Below are positions 12,057 to 21,889 of a stretch of DNA of 64,000 bases, in pieces. The stretch comes from Conus ventricosus (lineage: Eukaryota > Mollusca > Gastropoda > Neogastropoda > Conidae): assembly GCA_018398815.1 (NCBI GenBank), contig CM031596.1, positions 66,433,442 through 66,497,441 on the forward strand, written 5' to 3'. How positions within the stretch are numbered: the stretch's first letter is position 1; each line of letters opens with the position of its first letter. Below the pieces are notes generated by a model that had not been told where the DNA came from, made no database searches, and saw only the letters and a list, made by a program, of their open reading frames with translations. The position numbers were made by a program, and so were the translations under genes.

Positions 12057-12130
12057 GTGCCTGTGTGTGTGTGTGTGTGTGTGTGCATGTGTGCGCACGC
12101 TCGCGTGCACATGTGTCTGTGTGTATAGTA
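11732..12130. repeat. Cluster of three (TG)n arrays with a purine spacer
   Basis: (TG)n at 11732-11800 is followed by a purine tract of AGAGAAAGACAGAGAGA type (11801-11850), a second (TG)n at 11854-11902, a unique spacer (11905-11990), and a third (TG)n at 11994-12084. All purine/TG motifs keep the same strand orientation across 400 bp. Confidence 0.95.
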
Positions 12131-12359
12131 AATGTGTGTGAATATACATGTACTTTTCCCTTGGTCCATTTCATAAGAATGCTTTTATAAACTGACACTT
12201 TCTGGAACATTTGGTAAAAAAGGTCAACAATTAAAAAAACCAAAAAAACCCATAAAGACATTAAACCTTCCTGCCCACAAAATCCGACCTTAGCCAGTAG
12301 TACTTTGGGAAGCCCGATCTGTGGCACTGCAATGGGTGCAGCAAACACCGTCTTGATCA

Positions 12360-13850
12360 TTGTGCTTCGCAGCAACGTCGGTCAGCTTTTATCAGTCCAA
12401 AGCAGAGATGTCCACTTCAGCACTACTACTGTAGTACTACCACGGCATCTCACATAACGGGTGGGGAAAAAAAACAACAACAAAAATAACTGTTCACTGA
12501 ATACCCATTTTAAACACAGCGTGGTGGGTCGAGCCAGGCTCACACCAGTCCCTGCCATTTCTCACAGAGCTACTTCAGTTCACTGATGCCAAGATGCAGC
12601 TGTCTCCTCCTCCTCCTCCTCCTTAGTAGTTCTTCGATCTGCCTGGCTCTTCCTACTCCGCCATGCCGCCGTCTGGTCATAAATCTGGGTAGAAAGAAGG
12701 GTGGGAAGAAGGAGGCCCCAAACCGTCTGCTATCGCGGCGCCAATTTGTCTGGGAGATGCAGCATCACTGGGCCATGCTCCTCGTACTGGACACAGCAGC
12801 ACCAGCAGGGCCGAACCGCCACCATACATGCAGCAGCATCCTTTCGCTTCCCTCGCTGTCCACTAGGCTACTACTAGCCAAACCCAGCACGGCTGAAGGC
12901 TAAAAGCCTGGCCACACAAACTAATGGGGTGGATGGTGGTCACTCCACTCCCCGCGCTTCTACATATTCCACCCCCGTGTCCCCCCCTCTGTGAAATCCT
13001 CCCAAACCCGACAGCAGGCCTCCAACACTCGTCCTTTCCCCCTACGATCAATACTGCCACTGAAACACTGCACACTCACACACACACTAAACAGCCAGCT
13101 GAAATGTCTCTCGGCTCTTCCTCTCTCTCTCTCCTTCATCAGCCAGGCGTCGTCGTCAAACACAAAGAAAAGTTGAGGGCTGACCGCTCCGTGAGGCGGC
13201 AGATGCAGGCAGGGAAAAAAGAAAAAAGAAAAAGAAAAAGAAAAAAAAAGGGGAAAAAGGCCTCTCTCTTCCCCCTCTGCGCGCTCGCGCGCCCCCCCCC
13301 CCCCCCCCCCCCCCCCCAACAAAAAAAAAAAAAAAAAAAGCTGTGCAAATATCTGGAAAATGTGTCTTCCCTTGTCACTGCCCAAACTGTGTACTTTGTG
13401 CGTTACTGGCGGGTCTGAAATACGTGAGACAACGCCGATCCATGGGCGTAAAACAGCTTTCACTTCATGCGACTCGTGAGCCACAGGACAGAGAGGGAAG
13501 CAGTGGCTGAGCTAGATCTATGTGTGTGTGAGAGTAGACCCCAAGTGCACGTGATGCTGTCTCCGAGGAGGCTTCATCGTCACATGTAGCGGGTGTCATC
13601 GTTCTTTGGTTGCCTTGGAAATCAGTCTCGGTGAAAAAGTCATTATCACACAACGACTGGAGTCTTTATCCTTTGATCTCATACAGCTTTTACACCTAAC
13701 GAACGCCATGCGCGCGCGTTTTACTTTTAGACCGACAGATAGAAATGGATGTACACACGTGTGCACTGCACTGTGGGCATGTGAATGTGGCGAGCAAAAC
13801 AAGATCTAGTCTATGACAGTGTTTTGCCACATACACTAAACAGAATGTCA
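12360..13850. promoter_or_regulatory. CpG-containing, GC-rich tract; possible promoter region
   Basis: GC and CpG content rise clearly against the AT-rich left side. The tract includes runs of CTCCTC, many CG dinucleotides around 12650-12800 and 13250-13290, a purine-only stretch at 13207-13259 and C27-A20 homopolymers near 13291-13339. A minus-strand ATG at about 12350 opens MIKTVFAAPIAVPQIGLPK, possibly a first exon, but the only nearby donors (GTCGGA, GTACTA) are weak. A plus-strand frame from 12586 starts like a signal peptide (MPRCSCLLLLLLLSSSSICL) but is largely a CTC repeat. Promoter activity is inferred from composition only. Confidence 0.3.
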
Positions 13851-13858
13851 ACATGTCA

Positions 13859-13860
<2 letters not shown>

Positions 13861-13941
<81 letters not shown>

Positions 13942-14030
13942 ATGTGTATGAGTACGAGTGTGTATATGTGCGTGCGTGCGTGTGTATGTGTGTGTGTACG
14001 TGTGTGTGTTTGTGTGTGTGCTGTGTGTAT
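13861..14030. repeat. (GT)n microsatellite with GC-alternating edge
   Basis: About 35 perfect GT units followed by CGCGCGCGCA and imperfect TGTGCG units. The long alternating purine-pyrimidine tract can adopt Z-DNA, a known property of such sequences. Confidence 0.95.
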
Positions 14031-14480
14031 GCACCATTTGGGTGCGAGTGTGGGGTTGGGAGTGTGGGAGGGTTTGCGTAGGAAGAGGCATAATGGTGCT
14101 ATGTCGCTAGTGTACGAGTTTCATATTACAAAAACAAATTCACAAAGCAATCGTCAATGTGTCGCATACGTGCACGCATGTATGCGAGTATCGGTGTGAG
14201 CGCGCGTGTGCGTGCATGTGTGTTTTCGCGAACGCACACGTGTACATGTGTGGTATGATGAACCAACTTATCGACGAATACTACCTACTTCTTGTTTTTG
14301 TACATTTACTGATGATTAAAGATCCGTTTTCATAAGCTTTGATGCTTACTGACTCCTTGTCAGTCGATATTTAGAGGCTGCCTTTATTTCATGCACCCCC
14401 CTCTCTCTCTCTCACACATACACACAAAGGGTGCGAGGGCGGGCGGTGGAGGAGGAGGTGGGAGAAGAAGGGGGGAGCCG

Positions 14481-14481
<1 letters not shown>

Positions 14482-14515
<34 letters not shown>
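14482..14515. repeat. Poly-C run of 34
   Basis: A single uninterrupted C homopolymer preceded by GGGGGAG, hence a possible G-quadruplex former on the minus strand. Length in the assembly is unreliable for such runs. Confidence 0.95.
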
Positions 14516-14517
<2 letters not shown>

Positions 14518-14589
14518 AAGCTAAAACAGCTGGTGTACATCACACACAGACGGTGGCGCCGCGTGACGTCCAACTGACACTGGCTTCAC

Positions 14590-15418
14590 ACCAGCCTACG
14601 TGTGTGTGTGTGTGCGTGTGTGCGTGCGTGCGCTGTGGGGTAAGTGTGGATGGAGAGCCAAACAGAGCGGGTGGGGGAAGACCTATGTGTGGTGTGTACA
14701 TTTTTCTCCCCTTCCCGCACTGTCTCAACACAGCGCACTTTGCTCTATTCTCTCGATAGCCGCGGATTGATACATGTGCTGCTGCTACTGCGACTGATGC
14801 TGCTGCCAGCAGACCCGACCGCCAACTACACCGGTATGCGTGCTGCCTTGTCTGTCCAGGCCCGGTCCAAAAAGTGTAGAAAAATCTACACTTTTTGGCC
14901 AGCGCCCATGTCCACACGCGCGCGCGTTTGTGTGTACACGTGTGTGTGTGTGTGTGTGTGTGTGTGGTTCGACTCGTGAGTGGAGCGATGGAGGGAGGTG
15001 GGTGTAGGGGGAGCGGTGGAGGGGGGGGGGTGGTGGAGAGAGGGGAGGGAAAGGGCGAAAGGAGGAGGAGGGGGGAGGGGCATGACCAGGAACACCACCG
15101 CCGAAAAAGTCGACACAGATAAATATTACCCATCCCTGTTCCCCTTCCTCCACACACTCCGTCCTTTCCCATCCTCCTAATCTCTCTCCCCTTTCTTGCA
15201 TCCCATGGCCGCGATGTCGCCCCCCGTCTCTACACAAATATAGGCTCGCTCTCTCTCTAACACACACAAATTTTACTTTCTCAGCCGTTTCTTTCCATCC
15301 ATTTCTTTCTTTACCCCCCCCCCCCTCTCTCTCTCTCTCTTTCTGTCTCGGGCGGAAGGAAGGGAGAGTGGTTGTTGTTGCCGGTGGTGGTGGTGGTGAT
15401 GCGTGCGTGCGTGCGCGT

Positions 15419-15449
<31 letters not shown>

Positions 15450-15460
15450 GGGGGGGGGGA
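14590..15460. repeat. GC-rich tract with (TG)n arrays and a 27-bp poly-G
   Basis: Holds short TG/CG alternations at 14599-14632 and 14938-14966, a purine-rich G/A stretch at 14975-15080, CT arrays near 15245 and 15325-15345, GGTGGTGG at 15380-15395, a TG array at 15415-15432 and G27 at 15433-15459. A direct and inverted AAAAAGTGTAGA / TCTACACTTTTT pair at 14868-14900 forms a perfect 12-bp hairpin. No gene is supported; long minus-strand frames are proline and histidine runs. Confidence 0.6.
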
Positions 15461-15591
15461 CTGGTTGAATTATGTGACTGTATCATGTAACATTGCTTTC
15501 GTTTTACAATACTGACATTCCAATGAATGCTGTGAGTGAATCTACTGGGGTTAGCACAAAAACAACTTAATTCCTGTTCATGTAAATCAAG

Positions 15592-15592
<1 letters not shown>

Positions 15593-15674
<82 letters not shown>

Positions 15675-15685
15675 ACACACACACG
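15593..15685. repeat. Compound (CT)n(CA)n microsatellite
   Basis: About 17 CT units pass directly into about 20 CA units and then a GCGCGC step. It is the reverse-complement order of the (TG)n(GA)n compounds elsewhere in the window. Confidence 0.95.
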
Positions 15686-15889
15686 TGCGCGCGCGCGCGT
15701 GATCTCTCCTTATCTCTCACATCCGTTTGCTCTCTTCCACAGATCCAGCCACACAGGACTGGTCTAAAGAGCGATGGAACATTCTCTCTGCTGACTCGTA
15801 CACAGTGTGTATAAAACTCCCGATAAAATGATTATCCCTATCTTTACCCGCTCTGCCTGCTGTTGCCCGTCACTACCTCAATGATCGTA

Positions 15890-15913
15890 AAGCGCGCGCG
15901 CGCGCGTGTCTGT

Positions 15914-15976
<63 letters not shown>

Positions 15977-15990
15977 CGCGCGCGCACCTC
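15890..15990. repeat. (GC)n-(TG)n-(GC)n alternating array
   Basis: A TG array of about 25 units is bracketed on both sides by CGCGCGCG blocks. The whole 95 bp is alternating purine-pyrimidine. Confidence 0.9.
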
Positions 15991-16057
15991 TGCTTCATCT
16001 CTTAATAAGGAGAGATGAGAGAAACACCGAATGATATAGAATGAGAAAGACACCGAG

Positions 16058-16385
16058 CTGCAGATCACACTGAAATAAAAGACACTGCTGGAAGCTGCAG
16101 GACACTGAAAAGGCAGGGTTGGGCGGCTGGAAGCCACTGAAAATGGCAGCAGAACGCCAAAGAAAGGCCGAGCTGCAAGGCACTGACCATATTTGCAAGC
16201 CACAGTGAAGGCAAAGTTGCGAGTTACCGAAAAGATACAACTGCAATCCATTTAAAAGGCAGAGTTGTGAGCTATCAAACGGGCACAGCTGCAAAGTGTT
16301 GAGAAAGGCAGAGAAAGGCAGAGTTGCTCGCCACTGAGAACACTCACTTGTAAGCCGCTGAGAAGGCAAGTCAAAGTTGCGACTT
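16058..16385. repeat. Degenerate minisatellite, about 30-bp unit
   Basis: Repeated, diverged units of the type AAGGCAGAGTTGCGAGCCACTG run across the segment. On the minus strand they stay open and read as a loose decapeptide repeat (SSQLCLLNGL, QLYLFGNSQL, CLHCGLQ). Period is close to 30 bp, which keeps the frame. The amino-acid repeat follows from the DNA repeat, and no start or splice evidence makes it a gene. Confidence 0.55.
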
Positions 16386-16439
16386 CTTGCCATCTGAAAT
16401 GCCTTTAATTCAAAATTCCTCACATTTACCGAGTAGGAT

Positions 16440-17215
16440 GCTGACTCGAAAGTAATGTCATGAATTCTCAGTGCAATAACAAAAAATATATATATTATTC
16501 GATTCAGATAAACAGTTTACAGTAATTCTGAATCAACAGCATGCATGCATGCAAACATCATCTCGTTTCACTGAAAATGGCTTACACAGCATTAGGATGT
16601 AAGAAATTCATTTAATACTACAATCAGTCCAACAACATACTTACTTATATCGATAGTTATAGCTAGGGCGTGCACATCTTATAGCCTTTCTGTGCTCATG
16701 CCAAATGGCTCGATTTAAGATGCGTGATATTTCCAGTTCCTATGCAATCGTAAAACTGCCTGCAGTTAAGATGCGCCATTTCTTCCGTTACAAGGCAAAT
16801 CGGCTTGCGGGCTAGTAAGTATCCTTCACCCTTTTACTATGTAAACATCGATGTGAAAACTGTAAATAGTACTGATGCGTTGTCCCATGTAAACCAACGG
16901 AATTTGTAAACTAGAGACTCCAGAAGAGCTCTTGTGAGTGCCCGCCACGCGAACCTGCCTGGATCGGAATAAACGAGGGAATACACCAGCCACTGCACCT
17001 GCAGCGCCATGATCATTCACAGCTGTCATACACACCACATGTGCGCCACCGATGGCAAATTAAAAAAAAAAAAATCTATAACCTAACCTCTCTCTCTACC
17101 CGAAACACTGCGAACAACGTTACGTGATCTGCCTCCCAAATGCCGGATGAAATATATTATCATCCGTACTCCCACAGTTTCTTCTTTTACTATTAAGACT
17201 GAAAAAAAAAGGCCG
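16440..17215. other. Non-coding stretch
   Basis: AT-rich with short palindromes such as GCATGCATGC near 16540 and A-runs at 17060-17072. A degenerate direct repeat (AAGATGCGTGAT / AAGATGCGCCAT) occurs at about 16718 and 16768. No exon-like segment. Confidence 0.4.
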
Positions 17216-17635
17216 CTGTGTGACCAAGACCACACCACAAAAGCGGTCAACGACAGACATTGGCCTGCGCACATCATGTTACATGTGTGACGTGATCACA
17301 CATGCAGTCTTGGACACGATTTGCGTATGTTCCAAGCTTAAAATGCTTCATGATATGTGCACATTGTGTAACACATATGGTTTGGATTGTCCTCAAAGTT
17401 TGCAGCACTCCTACAAAAACTCAAAAGACACTAACACGGTTTGCGAAAATACTGAATTAGTCTCTACTGTTTGCTATGTGAACGAGCTATATACTATTGC
17501 TTCATATGAAGCGCTATACAGTTACACTTACACGCTACCACCAGCCACAGATTGTGTTGTCGTAAAATCGTCACTGTACAAAAATATCGTGTCTGTTCAA
17601 GCGTTTGAACAGCAGCTTTTGATTGGCAAAATGGT

Positions 17636-17636
<1 letters not shown>

Positions 17637-17671
<35 letters not shown>

Positions 17672-17691
17672 TCTTGTCAGACTAACGTTAG

Positions 17692-17769
<78 letters not shown>

Positions 17770-17782
17770 AGACTAACGTTAG
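17637..17782. repeat. Two CA arrays and a CT array bounded by a duplicated 16-mer
   Basis: A first (CA)n at 17637-17670 is followed by GTCAGACTAACGTTAG at 17676-17691, then (CA)n and (CT)n, then an exact second copy of GTCAGACTAACGTTAG at 17767-17782. The arrays therefore sit between direct repeats of unique sequence, as expected from duplication by slippage or unequal exchange. Confidence 0.9.
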
Positions 17783-17859
17783 GCCGAACTGACCACACAT
17801 ACACTACATACATTGAATGAAACCAGTTTAATGTCAGAGAAAATTGGTAACCTCAGCTT

Positions 17860-18407
17860 GCAACTCCCCTCCCCCCCCTCTCTCTCTCTCCTCACACACT
17901 CACACACACACACACACACACACTGTAGTAGTAGGCCTAATATAACTGGGTTCGGCAAATCGCACAGAAACCGACTCGGCACACAAACGTCAGCGTGATG
18001 ACGGAGTATAATGTACAGGAAGAGGAAGGCACGAACTTGAGCAGACCGGCTACGTGTGCAGCAAAATGGGAAGGGAAAGGGGCCGGTCGGAAAGGATGAA
18101 TCACGGGGTTGGCACCGTGACGCCGATGGGACGGGGCTCTATCAGTGAAGGGCAGTCTGCGGCTGGGGGTATTTTCGGCTGTGTTTATCTCTTCCCTCGG
18201 TAAAGTAGACCCCACCCCCACCCCTCCCTACCATCACCACTCCCCTAACGTCCGACCTCTTGCTCTTCCCCCAACCCCTGTCTCTCCTCCGCCGCCCCCT
18301 CCCCCTCTTCCACAGGGTGAACGAACACTGAACTGCGTGAGACGCAGAAAAAGAGTGTATGCAAGTCTGCGGTATTATTTGTTCTGATGAAGAGACTTTT
18401 TATACCT

Positions 18408-18438
<31 letters not shown>

Positions 18439-18440
18439 CG
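17860..18440. other. GC-rich CpG-containing stretch with short CT, CA and GA arrays
   Basis: CT/CA arrays lie at 17870-17925, CpG-rich sequence at 17960-18340 and a GA array at 18412-18438. The CpG-rich part could be a promoter or first exon, but no start codon plus donor convinces. Open frames here (minus strand from 18221, plus strand from 18145) are short and low in evidence. Confidence 0.35.
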
Positions 18441-19330
18441 GCATCATAAATCACTAAAAGAACGTTCAAGTGATATCAGTTATTATCTTACTTTTGACAC
18501 TCATGTGACGCCATATATACCTCGCCATGAAATTACAGTCGTTCTGTTTCATTGGCTATCATGCAACAGGCGTTGTTGAAAAAGATTTGGCTTTACTACT
18601 ATAATTCTTACCAAGATAAATTTATGTCTTTCTGTACCCATCGTCAACACAGCGCAGGCCTCCATGGGTGGTACAGGACTGCTCAAAAGGTGGGTGAAGA
18701 CAGTGCTTCTCTGGGTCCTCCCCAGCACCTTTGGGTGTTTCTTTTTCTTTTCTTACAAAGATAAATTTATGTCTTTCTTGTGCTTATAGGTTTATGAATA
18801 CTTTTTTCCCCCCCTTCTTTTCCTGATTCTCTTTTTCCACATTTTTTTAAACCATGCAGCAGAATCCAGTATTACTGGCAATTAACCCAACGTAAATGCT
18901 AGTTGGCATTTGTCATGGGACAAATGACATTTGATGAATGTTCCTGAGTGATTTTCAGTTACACCCTGCGTTAATAAATGCCAAAGCTTGCAGTTAGCTA
19001 CAAGCTGACAGCCAATCATATCCCACCAAACTGAAACCCAAGACAATTTACTAATCAGCTTCCGTTTTTATATGCACAGCAGAGTATTACATTGAAACAA
19101 ACAAATATCAGTTAGAAATGTTACTACTAATGATGCGTAGAAGAACACTGCACAACATAATTGGAACCAATTTTTTTTCCTGACCTCCAGTTTTTTACAT
19201 GTTTTGCTTGTATTGAAGATGAAGCAGATTTTATGAAAAACTGAATCAGATATCAGACTGTTTAAACCTACTCTTTAGTGGATTTTGTTTAATATATGTG
19301 TCTCTTTAAAAAACAATATGTTATATTTCA
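18440..19330. other. AT-rich non-coding stretch
   Basis: A repeated phrase ACAAAGATAAATTTATGTCTTTCT or ACCAAGATAAATTTATGTCTTTCT occurs at about 18611 and 18757, a 150-bp-spaced short duplication. Otherwise nothing supported. Confidence 0.4.
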
Positions 19331-19625
19331 GAAGAGAAGGCCAATTTGGCCACTGGTATGGATGACACGTTACACATAGCATGCACCCTGCATGAGAAAT
19401 GGAAAGAATGAAGGAAGTAAGGAAACTAAGAGAACGATATTGAACGATATTGACTGGATGACATGGGAAATGACTGAATGAAACGCCAGTTGGCAGCTCT
19501 TCAGTCGGCACTACTCAGGTAGGCAGCCCGTTGTGTAAACAAGTGTGGATTGTAACGCGCTTAGAGCTTGGTCTCTAACCGAGGATAGGCACTATATAAG
19601 TATTCATAATAACAATTACTATACA
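19331..19625 (+). mobile_element. 5'-truncated SINE copy, same family as the 10.6 kb copy
   Basis: It starts at GAAGAGAAGGCCAATTTGGC, lacking the tRNA-like head, and continues with CACTGGTATGGATGAC, an internal tract close to the other copy, and a clear 3' tail: TTAGAGCTTGGTCTCTAACC, GAGGATAGGCACTATATAAG, then AATAAC repeats. An internal 10-bp duplication (GAACGATATT twice at about 19432-19452) is specific to this copy. The tail here is better preserved than in the 10.6 kb copy. Confidence 0.7.
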
Positions 19626-19629
19626 TATT

Positions 19630-20629
19630 CATAATAATAACAATAATTTTATGCGATGGGTAAAGTGATGCACTGAATTCTAGAAACTTCCTTACCATTA
19701 CGGTGAATCAGTAGAGCCATTCACATGTTGCAGATGGCTAAAAATAAAACCTATGATTTTGTCATGAAAGCTAATTTTGATTGAATTACTGAATTTCCTC
19801 TTATGCATGTACAAAATTGAGGTGCATCTTGAACAGCAACTTGGAAAAAAAAATTTTTTTCTTTCCAAGAAAAATGTGTATAGGTGTAAACACAGAATAC
19901 ATGGCTGTGAAAACACACTGCATCTGCAGCAAGCAGTCTTCTGTATTGGCTGCTTATGGACCAAGGCTGATAATAAAAGTTTTATCTTTACTTTGGTGAG
20001 CTACAGATGCTAACAAAAAAAAGAAAAAACAAAACAATAACAAGGTTAAAACGCTTTGCTTCATTTCTTCTCATTCCAGATGTTAGAAACGATGTGTTCA
20101 TTCACTGATTCAGCCAGTGAATGAGGCCTTATGGCTATTATTGCTAGAATTAACTCATCAAAGGTTTTCAATTTAGTTTTACTACAGCCCAACAATCACT
20201 CTAGGACATTTCATGGCTGCCAGCACCAAGAACCTGTTTCCTGAAAAAACAACAACAAAAACCCCAAAACAGAAAACCATCTACAGTATGCAAGTATATT
20301 GACATATTCAACACGAGACAGCTGGTCTACTAGTTTCCTTAAGACTGGCTGATAAAACTACACCATACAAAGACGGCAGCCAGTCTTCCCCTTACAGTTA
20401 TCAACTACATCTAAAAGCAAATAACAGCCACATCACGACTGCATGCAGGTTAAAACAAATGGAACCATGGTACAACTTATTAGTGCGGAGACTCAAGTCT
20501 CTGTAACAAAGCCCAAGTTATAGTCAGATCCACTGAAAAATATACATTTCCTTAAAAAGAAATGTTTAATTACATTCAGTGAAACATCTTACATAAAAGA
20601 TCTCCAATAAAAGCGAGACAAAATATTTC

Positions 20630-20630
<1 letters not shown>
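19630..20630. other. AT-rich non-coding stretch
   Basis: No exon-like frame with splice sites. Contains A and T homopolymers and CAACAAC repeats near 20250. Could be intron. Confidence 0.4.

Positions 20631-20632
<2 letters not shown>

Positions 20633-20690
<58 letters not shown>
20633..20690. repeat. (TG)n microsatellite
   Basis: About 24 TG units, then a single GG interruption and two more units. Confidence 0.95.
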
Positions 20691-21274
20691 TTAAGGTTAA
20701 AATCTCACAGTAAAAATGTCATTTTAAAAAATTTAAATGCAAAAAAAAGCCAAAAAAAAGCCATATATTCAAATAGACTATGGAGAATGGTAGCCAACAT
20801 CCACTCTGAACAGTGCGCACAGCATTTCTGCTAACTGCCTGATTGAAAAAAAAAAGTTGCCACAATATAAACTAACCAAAAAAACACATACACACAAAAA
20901 ACCTACACCAAAGACGGGTGACTGAGCCAACAACTGCAGAACAGTAAGCAACAGTAAAGAAATACAGACCAAACAAAACAAACTCTTGAATAGTAAAAGA
21001 AAGAAAAGGTTGAACAAAACACAGCGACAGAAAAGATGAAATTCCAAGCACCAAATTTCCAGACAGTACATCTCCACAGTGCAACTTGTCAGACTTGGCC
21101 GACGGGTTCTGCTAAAGATAACTCATCAAGTGTTGAGACAATGGGTACAGCAATAAAAGACATTCTGGAAAATCACCAAACATAATGTTATGTGGCGAGA
21201 GAAAAGTGTGCAAAACATATCTGCATTAATAGCAATGAACAGCAGGTTGGCGTGGTAGGTCCTTGATAATCACA

Positions 21275-21300
21275 CACACACACACACACGCACACTTTTT

Positions 21301-21365
<65 letters not shown>
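21275..21365. repeat. (CA)n and (GA)n microsatellites
   Basis: A short CA array (21271-21293) is separated by TTTTTATA from a long GA array (21305-21364, about 30 units). Confidence 0.95.
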
Positions 21366-21369
<4 letters not shown>

Positions 21370-21530
21370 CCCTCAAAACAATGAAATTTGTCATAAACTA
21401 TAAAGTTGATGGAAACTATCTCGTTGTACTCAGCAATATCGTGTTCATGGGAGAAAATGAGGCTGGATGGGTGGATAGGGGGATGTTGTCCTTTCTCAAC
21501 AAACTGGCCACAGTTTATCATAAACATGCT

Positions 21531-21565
21531 ATTTAAATTTAAATTTAAAATTTAAATTTAAAATT
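21531..21565. repeat. ATTTAAA self-complementary repeat
   Basis: Five overlapping copies of ATTTAAA form a stretch that is almost entirely self-complementary (ATTTAAATTTAAATTTAAAA and on). Purely A/T. Confidence 0.85.
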
Positions 21566-21774
21566 GCTGTACATAGCAATTTCTAACCAAGTTATTATCA
21601 TCTATACTCATAATACTGTGACACACACACACACTCACACATAGGTTCAGGTAACAATCATAGTACCGAGTCACCTAAGAGACCAATCTATAAATCAATA
21701 CACTTACTATCAGTCTTAAACATAAATGTGATCATTTTGATAGTGCATATGCCAACATTACATGCTTGAGCATA

Positions 21775-21804
21775 TGTGTGTGTGTGGTGTGTGTGTGTGT
21801 GTGT

Positions 21805-21835
<31 letters not shown>
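21775..21835. repeat. (TG)n microsatellite with variants
   Basis: Interrupted TG/CG array, about 28 units with GG and GC breaks. Confidence 0.9.
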
Positions 21836-21889
21836 ATCAATGTAATTTTACATAAATAGGGAACACTGCTGCCACTGATAACTACCACA

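Noticed and set aside
11588..12375. Many overlapping frames rich in CV, TH, LS and RE dipeptides
   Set aside because: They are translations of dinucleotide microsatellites, open on both strands, with no splice sites, start context or domain.
12586..12903. Plus-strand frame beginning like a signal peptide
   Set aside because: The leucine run is a CTC repeat in a GC-rich tract, and the rest is irregular without splice support.
17220..17640. 140-codon plus-strand open frame with many cysteines
   Set aside because: Starts with GTG, lacks acceptor or donor and runs into a CA array. A frame of this length is expected several times by chance in 64 kb over six frames.
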